This document shows, one piece after another, positions 26,501 to 36,205 of a DNA stretch of 64,000 bases (its first letter is position 1; every line of letters begins with the position of its first letter). A program made the translations under genes and the position numbers. The notes under the pieces are model-generated. The model searched no databases. It saw only the letters and a program-made list of their open reading frames with translations, and was not told the origin of the DNA. This DNA is from Nocardioides sp. (GTDB lineage: Bacteria; Actinomycetota; Actinomycetes; Propionibacteriales; Nocardioidaceae), in contig NZ_JAPYPS010000018.1 in NCBI RefSeq assembly GCF_029937575.1, positions 1 through 64,000 on the forward strand. Reading direction: 5' to 3'.

Positions 26501-26760
26501 CCGATGTCGTCGCCGCACTGACCCGATCCGTCGAGCAGCACTCCGTCGCAGCGGTCGAGCAGCACGCCCACGGGCTCAGGGGCAGCGCCGCCAACCTCGG
26601 CCTCCTCGACGTCGCCGCTCGCTGCGGCGCGGTCGAGGAGGCTGCGAGACAGGGTCGTCTGCCCACCCGGGCTGTGCTCGACGCGCTCCGTGAGGCTGTC
26701 GCGCACGGTGGCGGGCAGCTCCGCGACTTCGTCGAGTCCCGACGCGCCACTGGTGACTGA
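23518..26760 (+). CDS. Soluble hybrid histidine kinase (PAS-PAS-GAF-HisKA-HATPase-REC-REC-HPt)
   Basis: The product is 1080 aa with no signal peptide or membrane helix, so it senses in the cytosol. Domains in order are two PAS folds (about 20-125 and 145-260), a GAF-like region (about 265-405), HisKA with the phospho-acceptor H433 in ATMSHEIRTPLNG, and a HATPase_c domain (about 540-655, with DTGVGI and GGTGLGLAIS). Two receiver domains follow, with D721 (LLDYMMPG) and D861 (ILMDCQMP), and then a C-terminal HPt with H1018 in HGLRGSAANLG. This is a full internal phosphorelay. The final DNA-binding or enzymatic partner is not encoded beside it. The ATG is 49 nt after map. Confidence 0.9.
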   Translation: MPVHPTEHGDEDDGDRSLGDRILSAVPDGLWMLDDEGRTTFANATMGALLGRDDEEMASTSVFDVLDEQGGAQFRGHLAGRDSEAPGHDLECLVHRRDGSSFWALVSHARVLDDDGTCRGWLYRVRDDTDHRALYDELSQREQQLAEAQSIAGVGSWERLATGPVSWSAEAYRICRVTPESFDPSRDAFFELLHPEDRESLLPHYQRMIRGGGALDVECRLRPDGDSETWLRVRGVALHEPDGTLVRVGGTLQDITAAKNYQRGLEFLSAMAGVANESSTLQEVLTASDSQVRPYARWPAVLVAVPASPLPGAELVHIDIEWSAASPTTRDLARTLAVEAVAHGGMVHRAVRHEDHLVAGPVLVGERLACVLVSGTGAREAPQPTDLAIFEQTLTLLAQVAEREWAAEALATARDEALSASRAKSEFLATMSHEIRTPLNGVIGLSELLRRTDLTAHQQRLADGVDQAGRTLLALVNDILDLSKIEAGRLDLEEVDFDPRAIVEQSAGLVADRAREKGLELVVSSAADLPTLVRGDPVRFGQVITNLASNAVKFTARGEVVIRAEHVGHRVRVSVRDTGVGIAPEAQDGLFEAFTQADSSTTREYGGTGLGLAISKRIVTAMKGEIGVQSAAELGSTFWFTATFAAALGEHHSQRDALRESAVAGLRVLVVDDNATNRFILTEQLSGWAVEVSAVASAYEALVELDAAARTGSPYEIVLLDYMMPGADGEQLARIVRAESRHDDTRLVLLSSSTEPTDGWLVDAGIDDYLAKPVLPSRLLDTLAVLGGHWEAAAETAGSTAPAHAVDRGRVLVVEDNAINQLVADGVLRRLGFTVQLADNGAAGVAAVADDPGGYTLILMDCQMPVMDGFDATRAVRAIQRDGTRTPIIAMTAAAGVEERDRCLDAGMDDFMSKPFDVRLLTEMLDRWAPAMASADPAVPPDAAEPAEPAGHRLTQRPVSEQPPDHARLAELVDDEGIDLVLVARMVERFEASATDVVAALTRSVEQHSVAAVEQHAHGLRGSAANLGLLDVAARCGAVEEAARQGRLPTRAVLDALREAVAHGGGQLRDFVESRRATGD

Positions 26761-26768
26761 GCGCCCGG

Positions 26769-26801
26769 GAGCCCGCACGGCGCCCGGCCAGCCGCGGGCT
26801 C
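26769..26801. terminator. Bidirectional terminator candidate
   Basis: GAGCCCGC (26769-26776) pairs with GCGGGCTC (26794-26801) in the 51-nt gap between two convergent genes, the histidine kinase and cyp125. There is no U tract. Confidence 0.45.
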
Positions 26802-26811
26802 GCCGTACGGC

Positions 26812-28053
26812 TCAGCCGGTGTAGCTGACCTGAAGATCCTTGATCCCGTTGATCCAGCTGTGCCGCAGCCGGCTCGGCTCGGCGAGCTTGGTGATGTCGG
26901 GGGCCAGGTCGGCCAGGGCGTCGAACATCTGCCGGATCTCCTGGCGGGCCAGGTTGGCACCCAGGCAGTAGTGCGCACCGTTGCCCCCGAAGCCGACGTG
27001 CGGGTTGACCTCGCGCGTGATGTCGAAGGTGAAGGGATCGGTGAAGACGTCCTCGTCGAAGTTCGCGCTGGAGTAGAACAGCCCGACGCGCTGGCCCTTC
27101 TTCACCAGCTGTCCTCCGACCTCGACGTCGTGGTGGGCCGTGCGCTGGAACGAGATCACCGGGGTCGCATAGCGCACGACCTCGTCGATCATGGTCGCCG
27201 GGCGTTCCTTCTTCCACAGCTCCCACTGCTCGGGGTGGTCGAGGAAGGCGTTCATGCCATGAGTGATCGCGTTGCGGGTGGTCTCGTTGCCCGCGACGGC
27301 GAGGATGATCACGAAGAACCCGAACTCGTCGTCCGTCAGTCCCCGCCCGCTCTCGCCGGCGTTGACGAGCTTGGTCACGATGTCGTCGAGCGGCGTCGCC
27401 TTGCGCTCGGCGGCCATCGTCATCGCGTAGCCCAGGATCTCCGCCGAGGCGACCGCCGGGTCTCCGCCCACGTCGGGGTCGTCCGAGGCCAGCATCTGGT
27501 TGGACCACTCGAAGAGCTTGAAGCGGTCCTCCTGCGGTACGCCGAGCAGCTCGGCGATGGCCTGCAGCGGCAGCTCGGCGGCCACCTGCTCCACGAAGTT
27601 GCCGGAGCCCTTGGCCACGGCGTCGCCCACGATCTGGCGCGCGCGCTGCGTCATGATCTCGTCCAGGGCATTGATCGAGCGCGGCGTGAAGCCGCGGCTG
27701 ACGATCTGACGCATCGCCGTGTGGTCCGGCGGGTCCTGGTTGATGATCATCACGCGCTGCAGCTCTACCTGCTCGCGCTCCATGCCCTCGCCGAAGCGGA
27801 TGATCGCGCCGTTCTCGTGCGTGCCGAAGTTCTTGGAGTCCTTGGAGACCGCGAGCACGTCAGCGTGCTTGGTGATCGCCCAGTAGCCGGTGCCGGACTC
27901 CTCTGCGAAACCAGCCCGGTCATCCTCGGCCTGCTCCACCCAGTGCACCGGTGAGTTCTCCCGCAGGGTCTTGAACTCCGCGTGCGGGATCCGTACGTGG
28001 TTGACGTCCGGGAGGACGAAGTCGAATCCGGCCGGCAGCAGGTCTGCGGTCAC
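26812..28053 (-). CDS. cyp125: Cytochrome P450 CYP125, steroid C26/C27 monooxygenase
   Basis: The product is 413 aa, closely similar to mycobacterial CYP125A1, which oxidises the terminal methyl of cholest-4-en-3-one to the C26 (C27) carboxylate that FadD-type ligases then activate. Visible motifs are the I-helix AVAGNETTRNAI, the Glu and Arg of DEVVRYATPVISFQR, and the heme-binding loop HVGFGGNGAHYCLGANLAR with the Cys ligand. I chose the GTG at 28053, preceded by AGAGGGAG; a more upstream start adds 20 residues derived from the leader and operator. It diverges from fadA5 as in Rv3545c/Rv3546, with two KstR-type palindromes in the interval. Confidence 0.94.
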   Translation of the reverse strand: MTADLLPAGFDFVLPDVNHVRIPHAEFKTLRENSPVHWVEQAEDDRAGFAEESGTGYWAITKHADVLAVSKDSKNFGTHENGAIIRFGEGMEREQVELQRVMIINQDPPDHTAMRQIVSRGFTPRSINALDEIMTQRARQIVGDAVAKGSGNFVEQVAAELPLQAIAELLGVPQEDRFKLFEWSNQMLASDDPDVGGDPAVASAEILGYAMTMAAERKATPLDDIVTKLVNAGESGRGLTDDEFGFFVIILAVAGNETTRNAITHGMNAFLDHPEQWELWKKERPATMIDEVVRYATPVISFQRTAHHDVEVGGQLVKKGQRVGLFYSSANFDEDVFTDPFTFDITREVNPHVGFGGNGAHYCLGANLARQEIRQMFDALADLAPDITKLAEPSRLRHSWINGIKDLQVSYTG

Positions 28054-28106
28054 TGGTGATCTCCCTCTGGTGCTTCTCGAACAGGACGGATCGTGCGCGA
28101 CTTTCT

Positions 28107-28118
28107 GCAACACGTTCT
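28107..28118. promoter_or_regulatory. KstR-type operator proximal to cyp125
   Basis: GCAACACGTTCT keeps AAC-NN-GTT with a one-sided mismatch. On the minus strand it lies just after a -10 box TAATCT (28125-28130), so a bound repressor would cover the cyp125 start site. Confidence 0.8.
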
Positions 28119-28229
28119 AGTGCGAGATTACATACTTTCGGTACGACACGAAAGCCTTTCGTTAACCTTTCTGAGACCTCGCTCACACGAGAACCCGCCC
28201 GGCAGCGACCTCAGGCCTTGTCGGGAACG

Positions 28230-28241
28230 AGAACACGTTCT
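28230..28241. promoter_or_regulatory. KstR-type operator proximal to fadA5
   Basis: AGAACACGTTCT is a perfect core. It abuts TACTTT (28241-28246), the -10 box that lies 6 nt before the fadA5 ATG. It is 123 nt from the cyp125-proximal operator, so each divergent promoter has its own site here. Confidence 0.88.
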
Positions 28242-28249
28242 ACTTTTAG

Positions 28250-29416
<1,167 letters not shown>

Positions 29417-29429
29417 GGGTCGGCGGATT

Positions 29430-29494
29430 GCGCCGTTTGGTCCCAAACGACGTGATCCGCGCCGTGAATCGTGTCGTTTGGGACCAAACGGCGC
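29430..29494. repeat. Long inverted repeat made of two palindromic units
   Basis: Positions 29430-29451 and 29473-29494 are perfect 22-nt reverse complements separated by 21 nt. Each arm contains its own near-palindrome (GTTTGGTCCCAAAC and GTTTGGGACCAAAC). It lies between the convergent fadA5 and ribH genes and could act as a bidirectional terminator or a protein-binding pair. Confidence 0.85.
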
Positions 29495-29508
29495 CCCTCG
29501 GGGGCCTG

Positions 29509-29988
29509 CTACTCGGCGGCGATACGGCCGAGGAGCCGGGCGGTCTCGAGGGCCGCCGCAGTCGCCTCGTAGCCCTTGTCCTCGCTGGACCCGTCGAGAC
29601 CCGCGCGATCGAGGGCCTGCTCGTCGGTGTCGCAGGTGAGGACTCCGAAGCCGACGGCCACGCGGTGGTCCAGCGCCACCCGTCCCAGTCCGTCGGTCGC
29701 GGCCGTGCAGACGTAGTCGAAGTGTGGCGTACCGCCGCGGATGACGACACCGAGCGCGACCACGGCGTCGTAGCCCGCCGCGGCCAAGGCGTCGCAGACC
29801 ACGGGCAGCTCGAAGGTGCCCGGCACCCGCACGACCTCGGGCGACGAGACGGAGTACGCCGTCAGCGCACGCTCAGCACCGGCCAGCAGTCCGTCCATGA
29901 CAACGGTGTGCCACGAGGCGGCAACGACCGCGACGCGCAGGTCGCTGCAGTCGACGGGTGCGCTCGCGGGGGCTCCGTGACCACTCAT
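29509..29988 (-). CDS. ribH: 6,7-dimethyl-8-ribityllumazine synthase
   Basis: The product is 159 aa, the penultimate enzyme of riboflavin synthesis, joining 5-amino-6-ribitylaminouracil with 3,4-dihydroxy-2-butanone 4-phosphate. Motifs are [34 protein letters not shown] and the C-terminal [11 protein letters not shown]. It is the last gene of the ribD-ribE-ribBA-ribH operon and its ATG overlaps the ribBA stop. Expression should depend on the FMN riboswitch upstream of ribD. Confidence 0.95.
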   Translation of the reverse strand: MSGHGAPASAPVDCSDLRVAVVAASWHTVVMDGLLAGAERALTAYSVSSPEVVRVPGTFELPVVCDALAAAGYDAVVALGVVIRGGTPHFDYVCTAATDGLGRVALDHRVAVGFGVLTCDTDEQALDRAGLDGSSEDKGYEATAAALETARLLGRIAAE

Positions 29989-31298
29989 GCCTGAGCCTCA
30001 CGCTCGACCGCGTCGTGCTGGTGCGACTGCAGTCCCGGCAGCTGGTGGCCCATCCGGTCCCGCTTCGTCAGCAGGTAGGCGAGGTTGTGGTCGTTGGGGT
30101 GCGGAGTCAGCGGCACCCGCTCGACGACCGGCACGCCGTACTCATCGAGGTTGGAGACCTTGTCGGGGTTGTTCGTCAGCAGCCGCACGCTCTCCACCTT
30201 GAGGTCCTTGAGCACCTGCGTGGCGGTGCCGTAGTGACGCGCGTCGGCCGGGAGCCCGAGGTCGAGGTTCGCGTCGACGGTGTCACGCCCGCCATCCTGC
30301 AGCTGGTAGGCCTGCAGCTTGGCGACCAGGCCGATCCCGCGACCCTCGTGGCCGCGCAGGTACACCACGACACCGCTGCCCTCGGCCACGATCCGCTCGA
30401 GGGCCTCGTCCAGCTGCGGGCCGCAGTCGCAGCGGCTGCTGCCGAAGACGTCACCCGTCAGGCACTCGGAATGCACCCGCGTCAGGACCGGGTCGTCGAC
30501 ACCGCGCGAGGAGACGTCGCCGTAGACCAGGGCGATGTGCTCGGACCCGTCGGTCGTGATCCGGTACCCGTACGCCGTGAAGTCACCGTGCCGGGTCGGC
30601 AGGCGGGTCTCCGCGACGCGATCGACGAGGTTCTCGTTGCGGCGCCGGTAGCGCACCAGGTCCTCGATCGAGATCATCGCCAGGCCGTGCTCGTCGGCGA
30701 AGGCGCGCAGCTCTGGCGCGCGCTTCATGGTGCCGTCGTCGTTGACGACCTCGACCAGCACGCCAGCGGGGGTCAGCCCGGCCATCCGCGCGAGGTCGAC
30801 CGCCGCCTCGGTGTGCCCGCGCCGCACGAGCACGCCACCCTCGCGGTAGCGCAGCGGGAAGACGTGACCGGGACGCGTCAGCTCCCAGGGCTCGGTGGCG
30901 GAGTCCGCCAGGACGCGCGCGGTGTGCGCCCGGTCGGCAGCAGAGATGCCGGTCGAGACCCCGTCGCGGGCATCGACCGAGATCGTGTAGGCGGTGCGCA
31001 GCTTGTCCTTGTTGTGCGGCGTCATCAGAGGAATCTCGAGCCGGTCCAGCATCCGTGCCGGCATCGGCACGCAGATCACGCCGCTGGAGTGCCGGATGGT
31101 GAAGGCCATCAGCTCCGGCGTCGCCTTGCTGGCCGCGAAGATGATGTCGCCCTCGTTCTCGCGTCCTTCGTCGTCGACGACCACGACCGCCTTGCCGGCC
31201 GCGATGTCGGCGACGGCACGCTCGACGCTGTCGAGGCGGATGCCGCCGTGCTGCGGTGCCCCGATGGGCCCCTCGGACGGTTCACTCGGCTGGGTCAT
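29985..31298 (-). CDS. ribBA: Bifunctional DHBP synthase / GTP cyclohydrolase II
   Basis: The product is 437 aa. The N-terminal half (about 20-225) is 3,4-dihydroxy-2-butanone-4-phosphate synthase, with [28 protein letters not shown] and [15 protein letters not shown]. The C-terminal half is GTP cyclohydrolase II, with the zinc ligands in [18 protein letters not shown] and the active-site [11 protein letters not shown]. The two enzymes feed both branches of riboflavin synthesis. Start and stop codons overlap ribE and ribH by 4 nt, indicating tight translational coupling. Confidence 0.96.
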   Translation of the reverse strand: MTQPSEPSEGPIGAPQHGGIRLDSVERAVADIAAGKAVVVVDDEGRENEGDIIFAASKATPELMAFTIRHSSGVICVPMPARMLDRLEIPLMTPHNKDKLRTAYTISVDARDGVSTGISAADRAHTARVLADSATEPWELTRPGHVFPLRYREGGVLVRRGHTEAAVDLARMAGLTPAGVLVEVVNDDGTMKRAPELRAFADEHGLAMISIEDLVRYRRRNENLVDRVAETRLPTRHGDFTAYGYRITTDGSEHIALVYGDVSSRGVDDPVLTRVHSECLTGDVFGSSRCDCGPQLDEALERIVAEGSGVVVYLRGHEGRGIGLVAKLQAYQLQDGGRDTVDANLDLGLPADARHYGTATQVLKDLKVESVRLLTNNPDKVSNLDEYGVPVVERVPLTPHPNDHNLAYLLTKRDRMGHQLPGLQSHQHDAVEREAQA

Positions 31299-31954
31299 GA
31301 TGCTGCTCCTTCTGCAGATCCTGGTGCTGCTGATGTCGCTGGTGGGGTGTCGCCGACCGCGCCCAGACGGGCGGCGAGCAGCTTCTCGACGTGCTTGGCG
31401 AGGATGTCGACCTCGAGGTTGACCCGATCACCGGGCTGGCGGTGGCCGAGCGTGGTGCGGGCGAGGGTCTCGGGGATCAGGCTGATGGTGAAGCTGTGCT
31501 CCCCCACCTCGACGAGAGTGAGACTTACGCCGTCCACGGTGATCGACCCCTTGTCGACCAGGTAGCGCCCCAGGTCCGCGGGCATCGAGATCTCGACGAC
31601 CTCCCAGTGCTCGCTCGGCTGGCGTCGTACGACGTGCCCGACGCCGTCGACGTGGCCCTGCACGATGTGACCGCCCAGGCGCTTCTCGGCGGTGACGGCG
31701 CGCTCGAGATTGACGCGGTCACCCACGTGCACCTTGTCGAGGGACGTCTTGTCGAGCGACTCCTTCATCACGTCCGCGGTCCAGGTACCGCCCTCGATCG
31801 TGACCACGGTGAGGCAGCAGCCGTTGACCGCGATCGAGTCGCCGAGCCCGGTGCCGTCGAGCACGGTGTCGGCGGCGATCGAGAGGCGGATCGCATCGGT
31901 GAGGTCGTCGATCGCGGTGATGGTGCCGAGCTCCTCGACGATGCCGGTGAACAT
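31295..31954 (-). CDS. ribE: Riboflavin synthase, alpha subunit
   Basis: The product is 219 aa. It dismutates two lumazines to riboflavin. The internal duplication typical of the enzyme is visible: [10 protein letters not shown] at the start of the first barrel and [13 protein letters not shown] in the second, each with [11 protein letters not shown] or [12 protein letters not shown]. The start overlaps the ribD stop by one base. The last 25 residues, Ala/Pro-rich, exceed the usual length. It is the gene elsewhere also called ribC. Confidence 0.95.
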   Translation of the reverse strand: MFTGIVEELGTITAIDDLTDAIRLSIAADTVLDGTGLGDSIAVNGCCLTVVTIEGGTWTADVMKESLDKTSLDKVHVGDRVNLERAVTAEKRLGGHIVQGHVDGVGHVVRRQPSEHWEVVEISMPADLGRYLVDKGSITVDGVSLTLVEVGEHSFTISLIPETLARTTLGHRQPGDRVNLEVDILAKHVEKLLAARLGAVGDTPPATSAAPGSAEGAAS

Positions 31955-33045
31955 CAGGACTCCTTGCTGGCGCTGGGGCTGGGGCTGGTGGTGGGGATCA
32001 GGGTGAAACGGACGTTCGGCTCCTCGCCGTCCAGGCCGGGCAGCACGCTCACGTCACGGACCACCGGACGGAACGCGTCGGCGATCGTGGTGATTCCGAG
32101 GTCGGCGACCGCACTGCGCCCGGCGCCGAGCAGGAACGGCGCGACGTAGACCACGATCTCGTCGACCAGGCGGGCCTCGAGGAACGCTGCGGCGAGCGTG
32201 GCACCGCCCTCGAGGAACACGTGCTGGCGGTCCAGCGCCCACAGCTCGGCCAGTGCTGCTCGAGGGTCGCGGGTGCGCAGGTGCACGCTCGGCGCGCCGC
32301 CGGAGAGCACGGGGTCGAAGATCCGCTTGCCGGCCGGCAGGTCCCGCTCCCCCATGACCGCACGCAGGGGCTGGGTCGCGAGCGGCCGGTCGTCGGCGTC
32401 GCGGACCGTGAGCTGCGGGTCGTCCACGGCCACCGTGTTGGTGCCGACCAGCATGGTGTCGCACCGGGCACGCAGCCGGTGGGTGTCGAGGCGGGCGGCG
32501 CGACCGGAGACCCAGCGCGACGTCCCGTCGGCCGCGGCGCTGCGACCGTCCAGGGTCGCGGCGAACTTCCAGGTCACGAAGGGTCGCTGCTCGCGCTGGG
32601 CCAGGCGGTAGACCGCCGCCAGCGCCGTCGCCTCGTCGGCCAGCAGGCCGGCCTCCACCTCGATGCCGGCCGCCTCCAGGCGGGCGCGGCCGCCGGCGGC
32701 GACGAGGTTGGCGTCGGACTCGGCGTAGACGACCCGGGCCACCCCGGACGCGATGAGTGCCTCGGTGCAGGGGCCGGTACGGCCGGTGTGGTCGCACGGC
32801 TCCAGGGTGACCACCGCCGTCGCACCGCGGGCCGCTGCGCCCGCGGCGAGGAGCGCGGCGGCCTCCGCGTGGGGCGTGCCCGGCCCGCGGTGGTGACCCT
32901 CGGCGAGGACACGCCCGTCGGGCGCGAGCAGCACGCACCCCACCCGGCGGGTGTCGGCCACCATCGGGACACCCGGCGTCGCTGCGAGCGCCAGGGCGCG
33001 ACGCATGGCATCGCGCTCGGCTGCTGCGAGGGCCGTGTGGGTCAT
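31954..33045 (-). CDS. ribD: Bifunctional deaminase/reductase RibD
   Basis: The product is 363 aa. The N-terminal zinc deaminase has HAEAAALLAAG and PCDHTGRTGPC; the C-terminal reductase has FVTWKFAATLDGRSAAADGTSRW and FLEGGATLAAAFL. It carries out the second and third steps from GTP to riboflavin. I chose the ATG at 33045; a longer frame would run into the FMN riboswitch leader. It is the first gene of the rib operon, about 115 nt behind the aptamer. Confidence 0.93.
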   Translation of the reverse strand: MTHTALAAAERDAMRRALALAATPGVPMVADTRRVGCVLLAPDGRVLAEGHHRGPGTPHAEAAALLAAGAAARGATAVVTLEPCDHTGRTGPCTEALIASGVARVVYAESDANLVAAGGRARLEAAGIEVEAGLLADEATALAAVYRLAQREQRPFVTWKFAATLDGRSAAADGTSRWVSGRAARLDTHRLRARCDTMLVGTNTVAVDDPQLTVRDADDRPLATQPLRAVMGERDLPAGKRIFDPVLSGGAPSVHLRTRDPRAALAELWALDRQHVFLEGGATLAAAFLEARLVDEIVVYVAPFLLGAGRSAVADLGITTIADAFRPVVRDVSVLPGLDGEEPNVRFTLIPTTSPSPSASKES

Positions 33046-33159
33046 GGTCGTACGTCGTCTCCGGTCCGGTCTGCTCACGGACTCCGGGACGACGGTGGAC
33101 GACGACCCGTGCTGCACGGCCAGGAACCTGGCCGAGGTCGGTCGACGATCCACCTGCGT

Positions 33160-33280
33160 GCGCTTCCCATCCGGACTTTGACCGTCGGTCCAGGAATCTC
33201 ACCTGGTCAACCGATCGCTGGCTGCGATCGGGTCGCGGACTTTCACCGCCGGCTCGGAATTGCACCGACCCCAGAGCACG
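33160..33280 (-). promoter_or_regulatory. FMN riboswitch (RFN element)
   Basis: Read on the minus strand, the conserved RFN blocks occur in order: GGGGTCGGTGCAATTCCGA, CCGGCGGTGAAAGTCCGCGA, AGGTGAGATTCCTGGACCGA, and ACGGTCAAAGTCCGGATGGG. These match the FMN-binding junction. It precedes ribD and should switch the whole rib operon off when FMN is plentiful, by termination or by hiding the ribD start. Confidence 0.95.
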
Positions 33281-33693
33281 CGAGCTTGATTGCTCGTCTG
33301 GGGACAAGACTGCCACACGTGGACCCGGTCATGGGTGTTGTCCACATCACGGCCCTCGGTGATGTCGCAACACCTGGCAACCGGAAGCGGGGTCGGTGCA
33401 GCCCACCAGGGTGACCATCCGGCAGCTCGTCCTTCCCGCGCTCCCCGTGCTCGTCGTGACATCGGTGCTCGCCGGCGACGGGGCACCGCGCTCCGCCGGA
33501 GCGCGGCAACCAGGCGGTCATCGCGCACGCTGACGAGGTCACGGTTTGGTCGCGATGCATCAATCTCTTCCCGTCGGTGATGGCACTCGAGGTCGTTCCG
33601 CGGCTAGGTTCGACGGATGAGCAGCACTGGATCGCCTCGTGACCGTGCCCCCTCGCGAGACCTGACGCGCGTGTCCTGTCCGGTGGTGAGTCC
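33281..33693. other. Intergenic region between rib leader and gluA
   Basis: About 410 nt between two divergent operons. It should hold the rib and glu promoters, but I can point to no convincing -35/-10 pair. A possible 40-aa reading frame (33411-33533, plus) has a hydrophobic, signal-like middle but no clear ribosome-binding site, so I do not call it a gene. Confidence 0.5.
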
Positions 33694-34470
33694 GTGAGCG
33701 CGGCTCCTGAGGAGGACATCAGCGCCGGTCGCGGCGAACCGCTCGTCGTCCTCGAGGGCGTCAACAAGTGGTTCGGCGACCTGCACGTCCTGCAGGACAT
33801 CAACGTCACGGTCAACCGTGGTGAAGTCGTCGTGGTGATCGGACCCTCAGGCTCTGGCAAGTCGACGCTGTGCCGGGCCATCAACCGGCTCGAGACGATC
33901 GACCGGGGCGCGATCACCCTCGACGGCAAGCCGTTGCCTCAGGAGGGCAAGGAGCTCGCCAACCTTCGCGCCGAGGTGGGCATGGTCTTCCAGTCCTTCA
34001 ACTTGTTCGCCCACAAGACGATCCGCGAGAACGTCACCCTCGGACCGATCAAGGTCCGCAAGATGTCCAAGGCGAAGGCCGATGCCAAGGCGGCCGAGCT
34101 GCTCGACCGGGTCGGCATCGGTCACCAGGCCGACAAGTACCCCGCCCAGCTCTCGGGTGGTCAGCAGCAGCGTGTGGCCATCGCCCGTGCCCTGGCCATG
34201 GAGCCGAAGGTGATGCTCTTCGACGAGCCGACCTCGGCGCTGGACCCGGAGATGATCAAGGAGGTCCTCGACGTCATGGTCGACCTCGCCGAGCAGGGCA
34301 TGACCATGATCGTGGTGACCCACGAGATGGGCTTCGCCCGTACGGCGGCCGACCGGGTGCTCTTCATGGCCGACGGCGCCGTCGTGGAGGAGAACACCCC
34401 CGAGGAGTTCTTCACCAATCCGCAGAGCGAGCGGGCCAAGGACTTCCTCGGCAAGATCCTGAAGCACTGA
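33694..34470 (+). CDS. gluA: Glutamate-type ABC transporter, ATP-binding protein
   Basis: The product is 258 aa, a polar amino-acid ABC ATPase. Walker A is GPSGSGKST, the Q-loop is [12 protein letters not shown], the signature is LSGGQQQR, Walker B is [12 protein letters not shown] and the switch His is in VVTHEMGF. It energises the GluBCD importer at the cytoplasmic face. The GTG start at 33694 fits the family N-terminus with about 18 extra residues. gluB follows after 48 nt. The gene order gluA-gluB-gluC-gluD matches the glutamate system of Corynebacterium, although other acidic or polar amino acids are possible substrates. Confidence 0.93.
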   Translation: MSAAPEEDISAGRGEPLVVLEGVNKWFGDLHVLQDINVTVNRGEVVVVIGPSGSGKSTLCRAINRLETIDRGAITLDGKPLPQEGKELANLRAEVGMVFQSFNLFAHKTIRENVTLGPIKVRKMSKAKADAKAAELLDRVGIGHQADKYPAQLSGGQQQRVAIARALAMEPKVMLFDEPTSALDPEMIKEVLDVMVDLAEQGMTMIVVTHEMGFARTAADRVLFMADGAVVEENTPEEFFTNPQSERAKDFLGKILKH

Positions 34471-34518
34471 CCCAGGCGCACCACTCGGAGTTCCACCCCC
34501 AAGTAAGAGGAGACAGCA

Positions 34519-35424
34519 ATGCGCACGATGAAACTCAGGGCCGCCGCGGCGACCGTCCTGCTGACCGCCCTCTCCGGCACGCTCGCCGCCTGCGGTGACG
34601 CCGGCAGCGAGGGCGAGGGTGTCGACGTCCAGGCCGAGGAGGTCGAGGACGGCAAGTTCGAGGAGGGCTCCCGGATGGCCGAGCTGGCCGAGGCCGGGTC
34701 GATCACCATCGGCGTGAAGTACGACCAGCCCGGGCTCGGCTTCAAGAGCGCTACCGACGACATCCCGACCGGCTTCGATGTCGAGATCGCCAAGCTGCTG
34801 GTCGCCGACCTCGGCATCGACCCCTCCGACACCAGCGCGGTCACCTACGAGGAGACGATCTCCGACAACCGCGAGCCCTATCTCGAGGCCGGCCGCGTGG
34901 ACCTGGTCCTGGCGTCGTACTCCATCACCGACGACCGCCGACAGGTCGTCGGTCAGACCGGTCCCTACTTCATCACCGGGCAGCAGATCCTCGTCGGTGC
35001 CGACAGTGACGTCGAGTCGATCGACGACCTCGTCGGCGAGACCGTGTGCTCGGTGAGCGGCTCGACGTCCCTGCAGAACGTCGAGGACGCCGGGGCCGTC
35101 GGCGCTCCTGCCGACACCTACTCGCAGTGTGCCGAGGACGTCCTCAACGGCACCGTCGAGGCGATGACCACCGATGGGTCCATCCTGCTCGGCCTGGCCG
35201 CGCAGAACGAGGGTGAGCTCAAGGTCGTGGGTCCGGAGTTCTCCGAGGAGCGCATCGGCGTCGGCTACAGCCAGGACTACCCGGAGATGTGCGAGTGGAT
35301 CAACGGCGTCCTCACCGAGGCCTACGAGGACGGCTCGTGGGCCGAGGCGTTCGAGGCAACGCTCGGGGGCGACGACGTCGAGACGCCGGAGCCGCCGGCG
35401 CTCGACGAGTGCCCCGCTGCCTGA
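34519..35424 (+). CDS. gluB: Glutamate-type ABC transporter, substrate-binding lipoprotein
   Basis: The product is 301 aa. A lipoprotein signal ends at LAAC (Cys25). The mature protein is a family-3 periplasmic-binding fold with SITIGVKYDQPGLGF, GFDVEIAKLL and DLVLASYSITDDR. It captures the amino acid outside the membrane and delivers it to GluC/GluD. The ATG is preceded by AGGAG. Two cysteines (in ETVCSVSG and YSQCAED) and a C-terminal CPAA may form disulfides. A strong hairpin follows its stop, probably keeping binding-protein mRNA in excess over permease mRNA. Confidence 0.92.
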   Translation: MRTMKLRAAAATVLLTALSGTLAACGDAGSEGEGVDVQAEEVEDGKFEEGSRMAELAEAGSITIGVKYDQPGLGFKSATDDIPTGFDVEIAKLLVADLGIDPSDTSAVTYEETISDNREPYLEAGRVDLVLASYSITDDRRQVVGQTGPYFITGQQILVGADSDVESIDDLVGETVCSVSGSTSLQNVEDAGAVGAPADTYSQCAEDVLNGTVEAMTTDGSILLGLAAQNEGELKVVGPEFSEERIGVGYSQDYPEMCEWINGVLTEAYEDGSWAEAFEATLGGDDVETPEPPALDECPAA

Positions 35425-35463
35425 CGCATCGACCCGGTCGAGCTGACCGGTTGAGCCACGGGG

Positions 35464-35496
35464 CCGGGGTGACACCTCGCTGAGGTGTCACCCCGG
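35464..35496. terminator. Strong hairpin inside the glu operon
   Basis: Arms CCGGGGTGACACCTC and GAGGTGTCACCCCGG (15 bp, no mismatch) enclose GCT, between gluB and gluC. Such intercistronic structures act as attenuators or as 3' stabilisers for the binding-protein transcript. Confidence 0.8.
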
Positions 35497-35521
35497 CACA
35501 CAACCTCTGAAGGACCCCTCC

Positions 35522-36205
35522 ATGAACGTCGTGCTCGACAACGCCGGCGACATCGCCCTGGCGTTCATCTACACCCTGAGCCTCTTCGTGGTCGCCGGGG
35601 TCCTCTCGCTCATCTTCGGCGCACTCCTGGCGGCGGCCCGGGTCGGCCCGGTGGCGGTGCTGCGCAAGGCCGCGGCCGTCTACGTGATGCTCATCCGCAA
35701 CACGCCACTGCTCATCGTCATCATCTTCTTCCGCTTCGCCGGCCCGAAGATCGGCCTCACGTTCGGCTTCGTGGACATCCGCGTCGCCGACATCCGGCTC
35801 AACAACCTCTACGCCGCCTGCGCCGTGGGGCTCATCGTCTACACGAGCTCGTTCGTCTGCGAGGCGCTGCGCTCGGGCATCAACGCAGTGCCGCTCGGTC
35901 AGGCCGAGGCCGCTCGCGCGATCGGGCTGCCCTTCGGCGGCGTGATGAGCCAGGTGATCATGCCGCAGGCCATGCGCCACGCCCTGCCGCCACTGGCCAG
36001 CGTGCAGATCGCCCTGTTGAAGAACACCACCGTGTGTGGGGCCCTCGGGGTCTTCGAGGCGTTCGCGCGCATGCGGGGGCTCACCAACGACTTCGCCAGC
36101 GCGCGCACCGAGATCTTCCTCGCCTTCGCCCTGATCTTCGTCGTCCTCGTCGAGGTGCTCTCCTTCGTCGCCTACCGGCTCGAACGCCGCTGGAGGATCG
36201 CCTGA
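35522..36205 (+). CDS. gluC: Glutamate-type ABC transporter, permease 1
   Basis: The product is 227 aa with about five membrane helices. The BPD-transport inner-membrane signature is seen around GINAVPLGQAEAARAIGLPFGG, contacting the GluA ATPase. The N-terminal half includes AVYVMLIRNTPLLIVIIFF, typical of polar amino-acid permeases. The ATG follows AAGGACC after the hairpin. Its stop overlaps the gluD start by one base, so the two permease subunits are made together. Confidence 0.92.
   Translation: MNVVLDNAGDIALAFIYTLSLFVVAGVLSLIFGALLAAARVGPVAVLRKAAAVYVMLIRNTPLLIVIIFFRFAGPKIGLTFGFVDIRVADIRLNNLYAACAVGLIVYTSSFVCEALRSGINAVPLGQAEAARAIGLPFGGVMSQVIMPQAMRHALPPLASVQIALLKNTTVCGALGVFEAFARMRGLTNDFASARTEIFLAFALIFVVLVEVLSFVAYRLERRWRIA

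Noticed and set aside
33411..33533. A possible 40-aa peptide with a signal-like middle
   Set aside because: There is no clear ribosome-binding site, the tail is Arg/Gly/Pro-rich as in random GC-rich sequence, and no homology is recognised.
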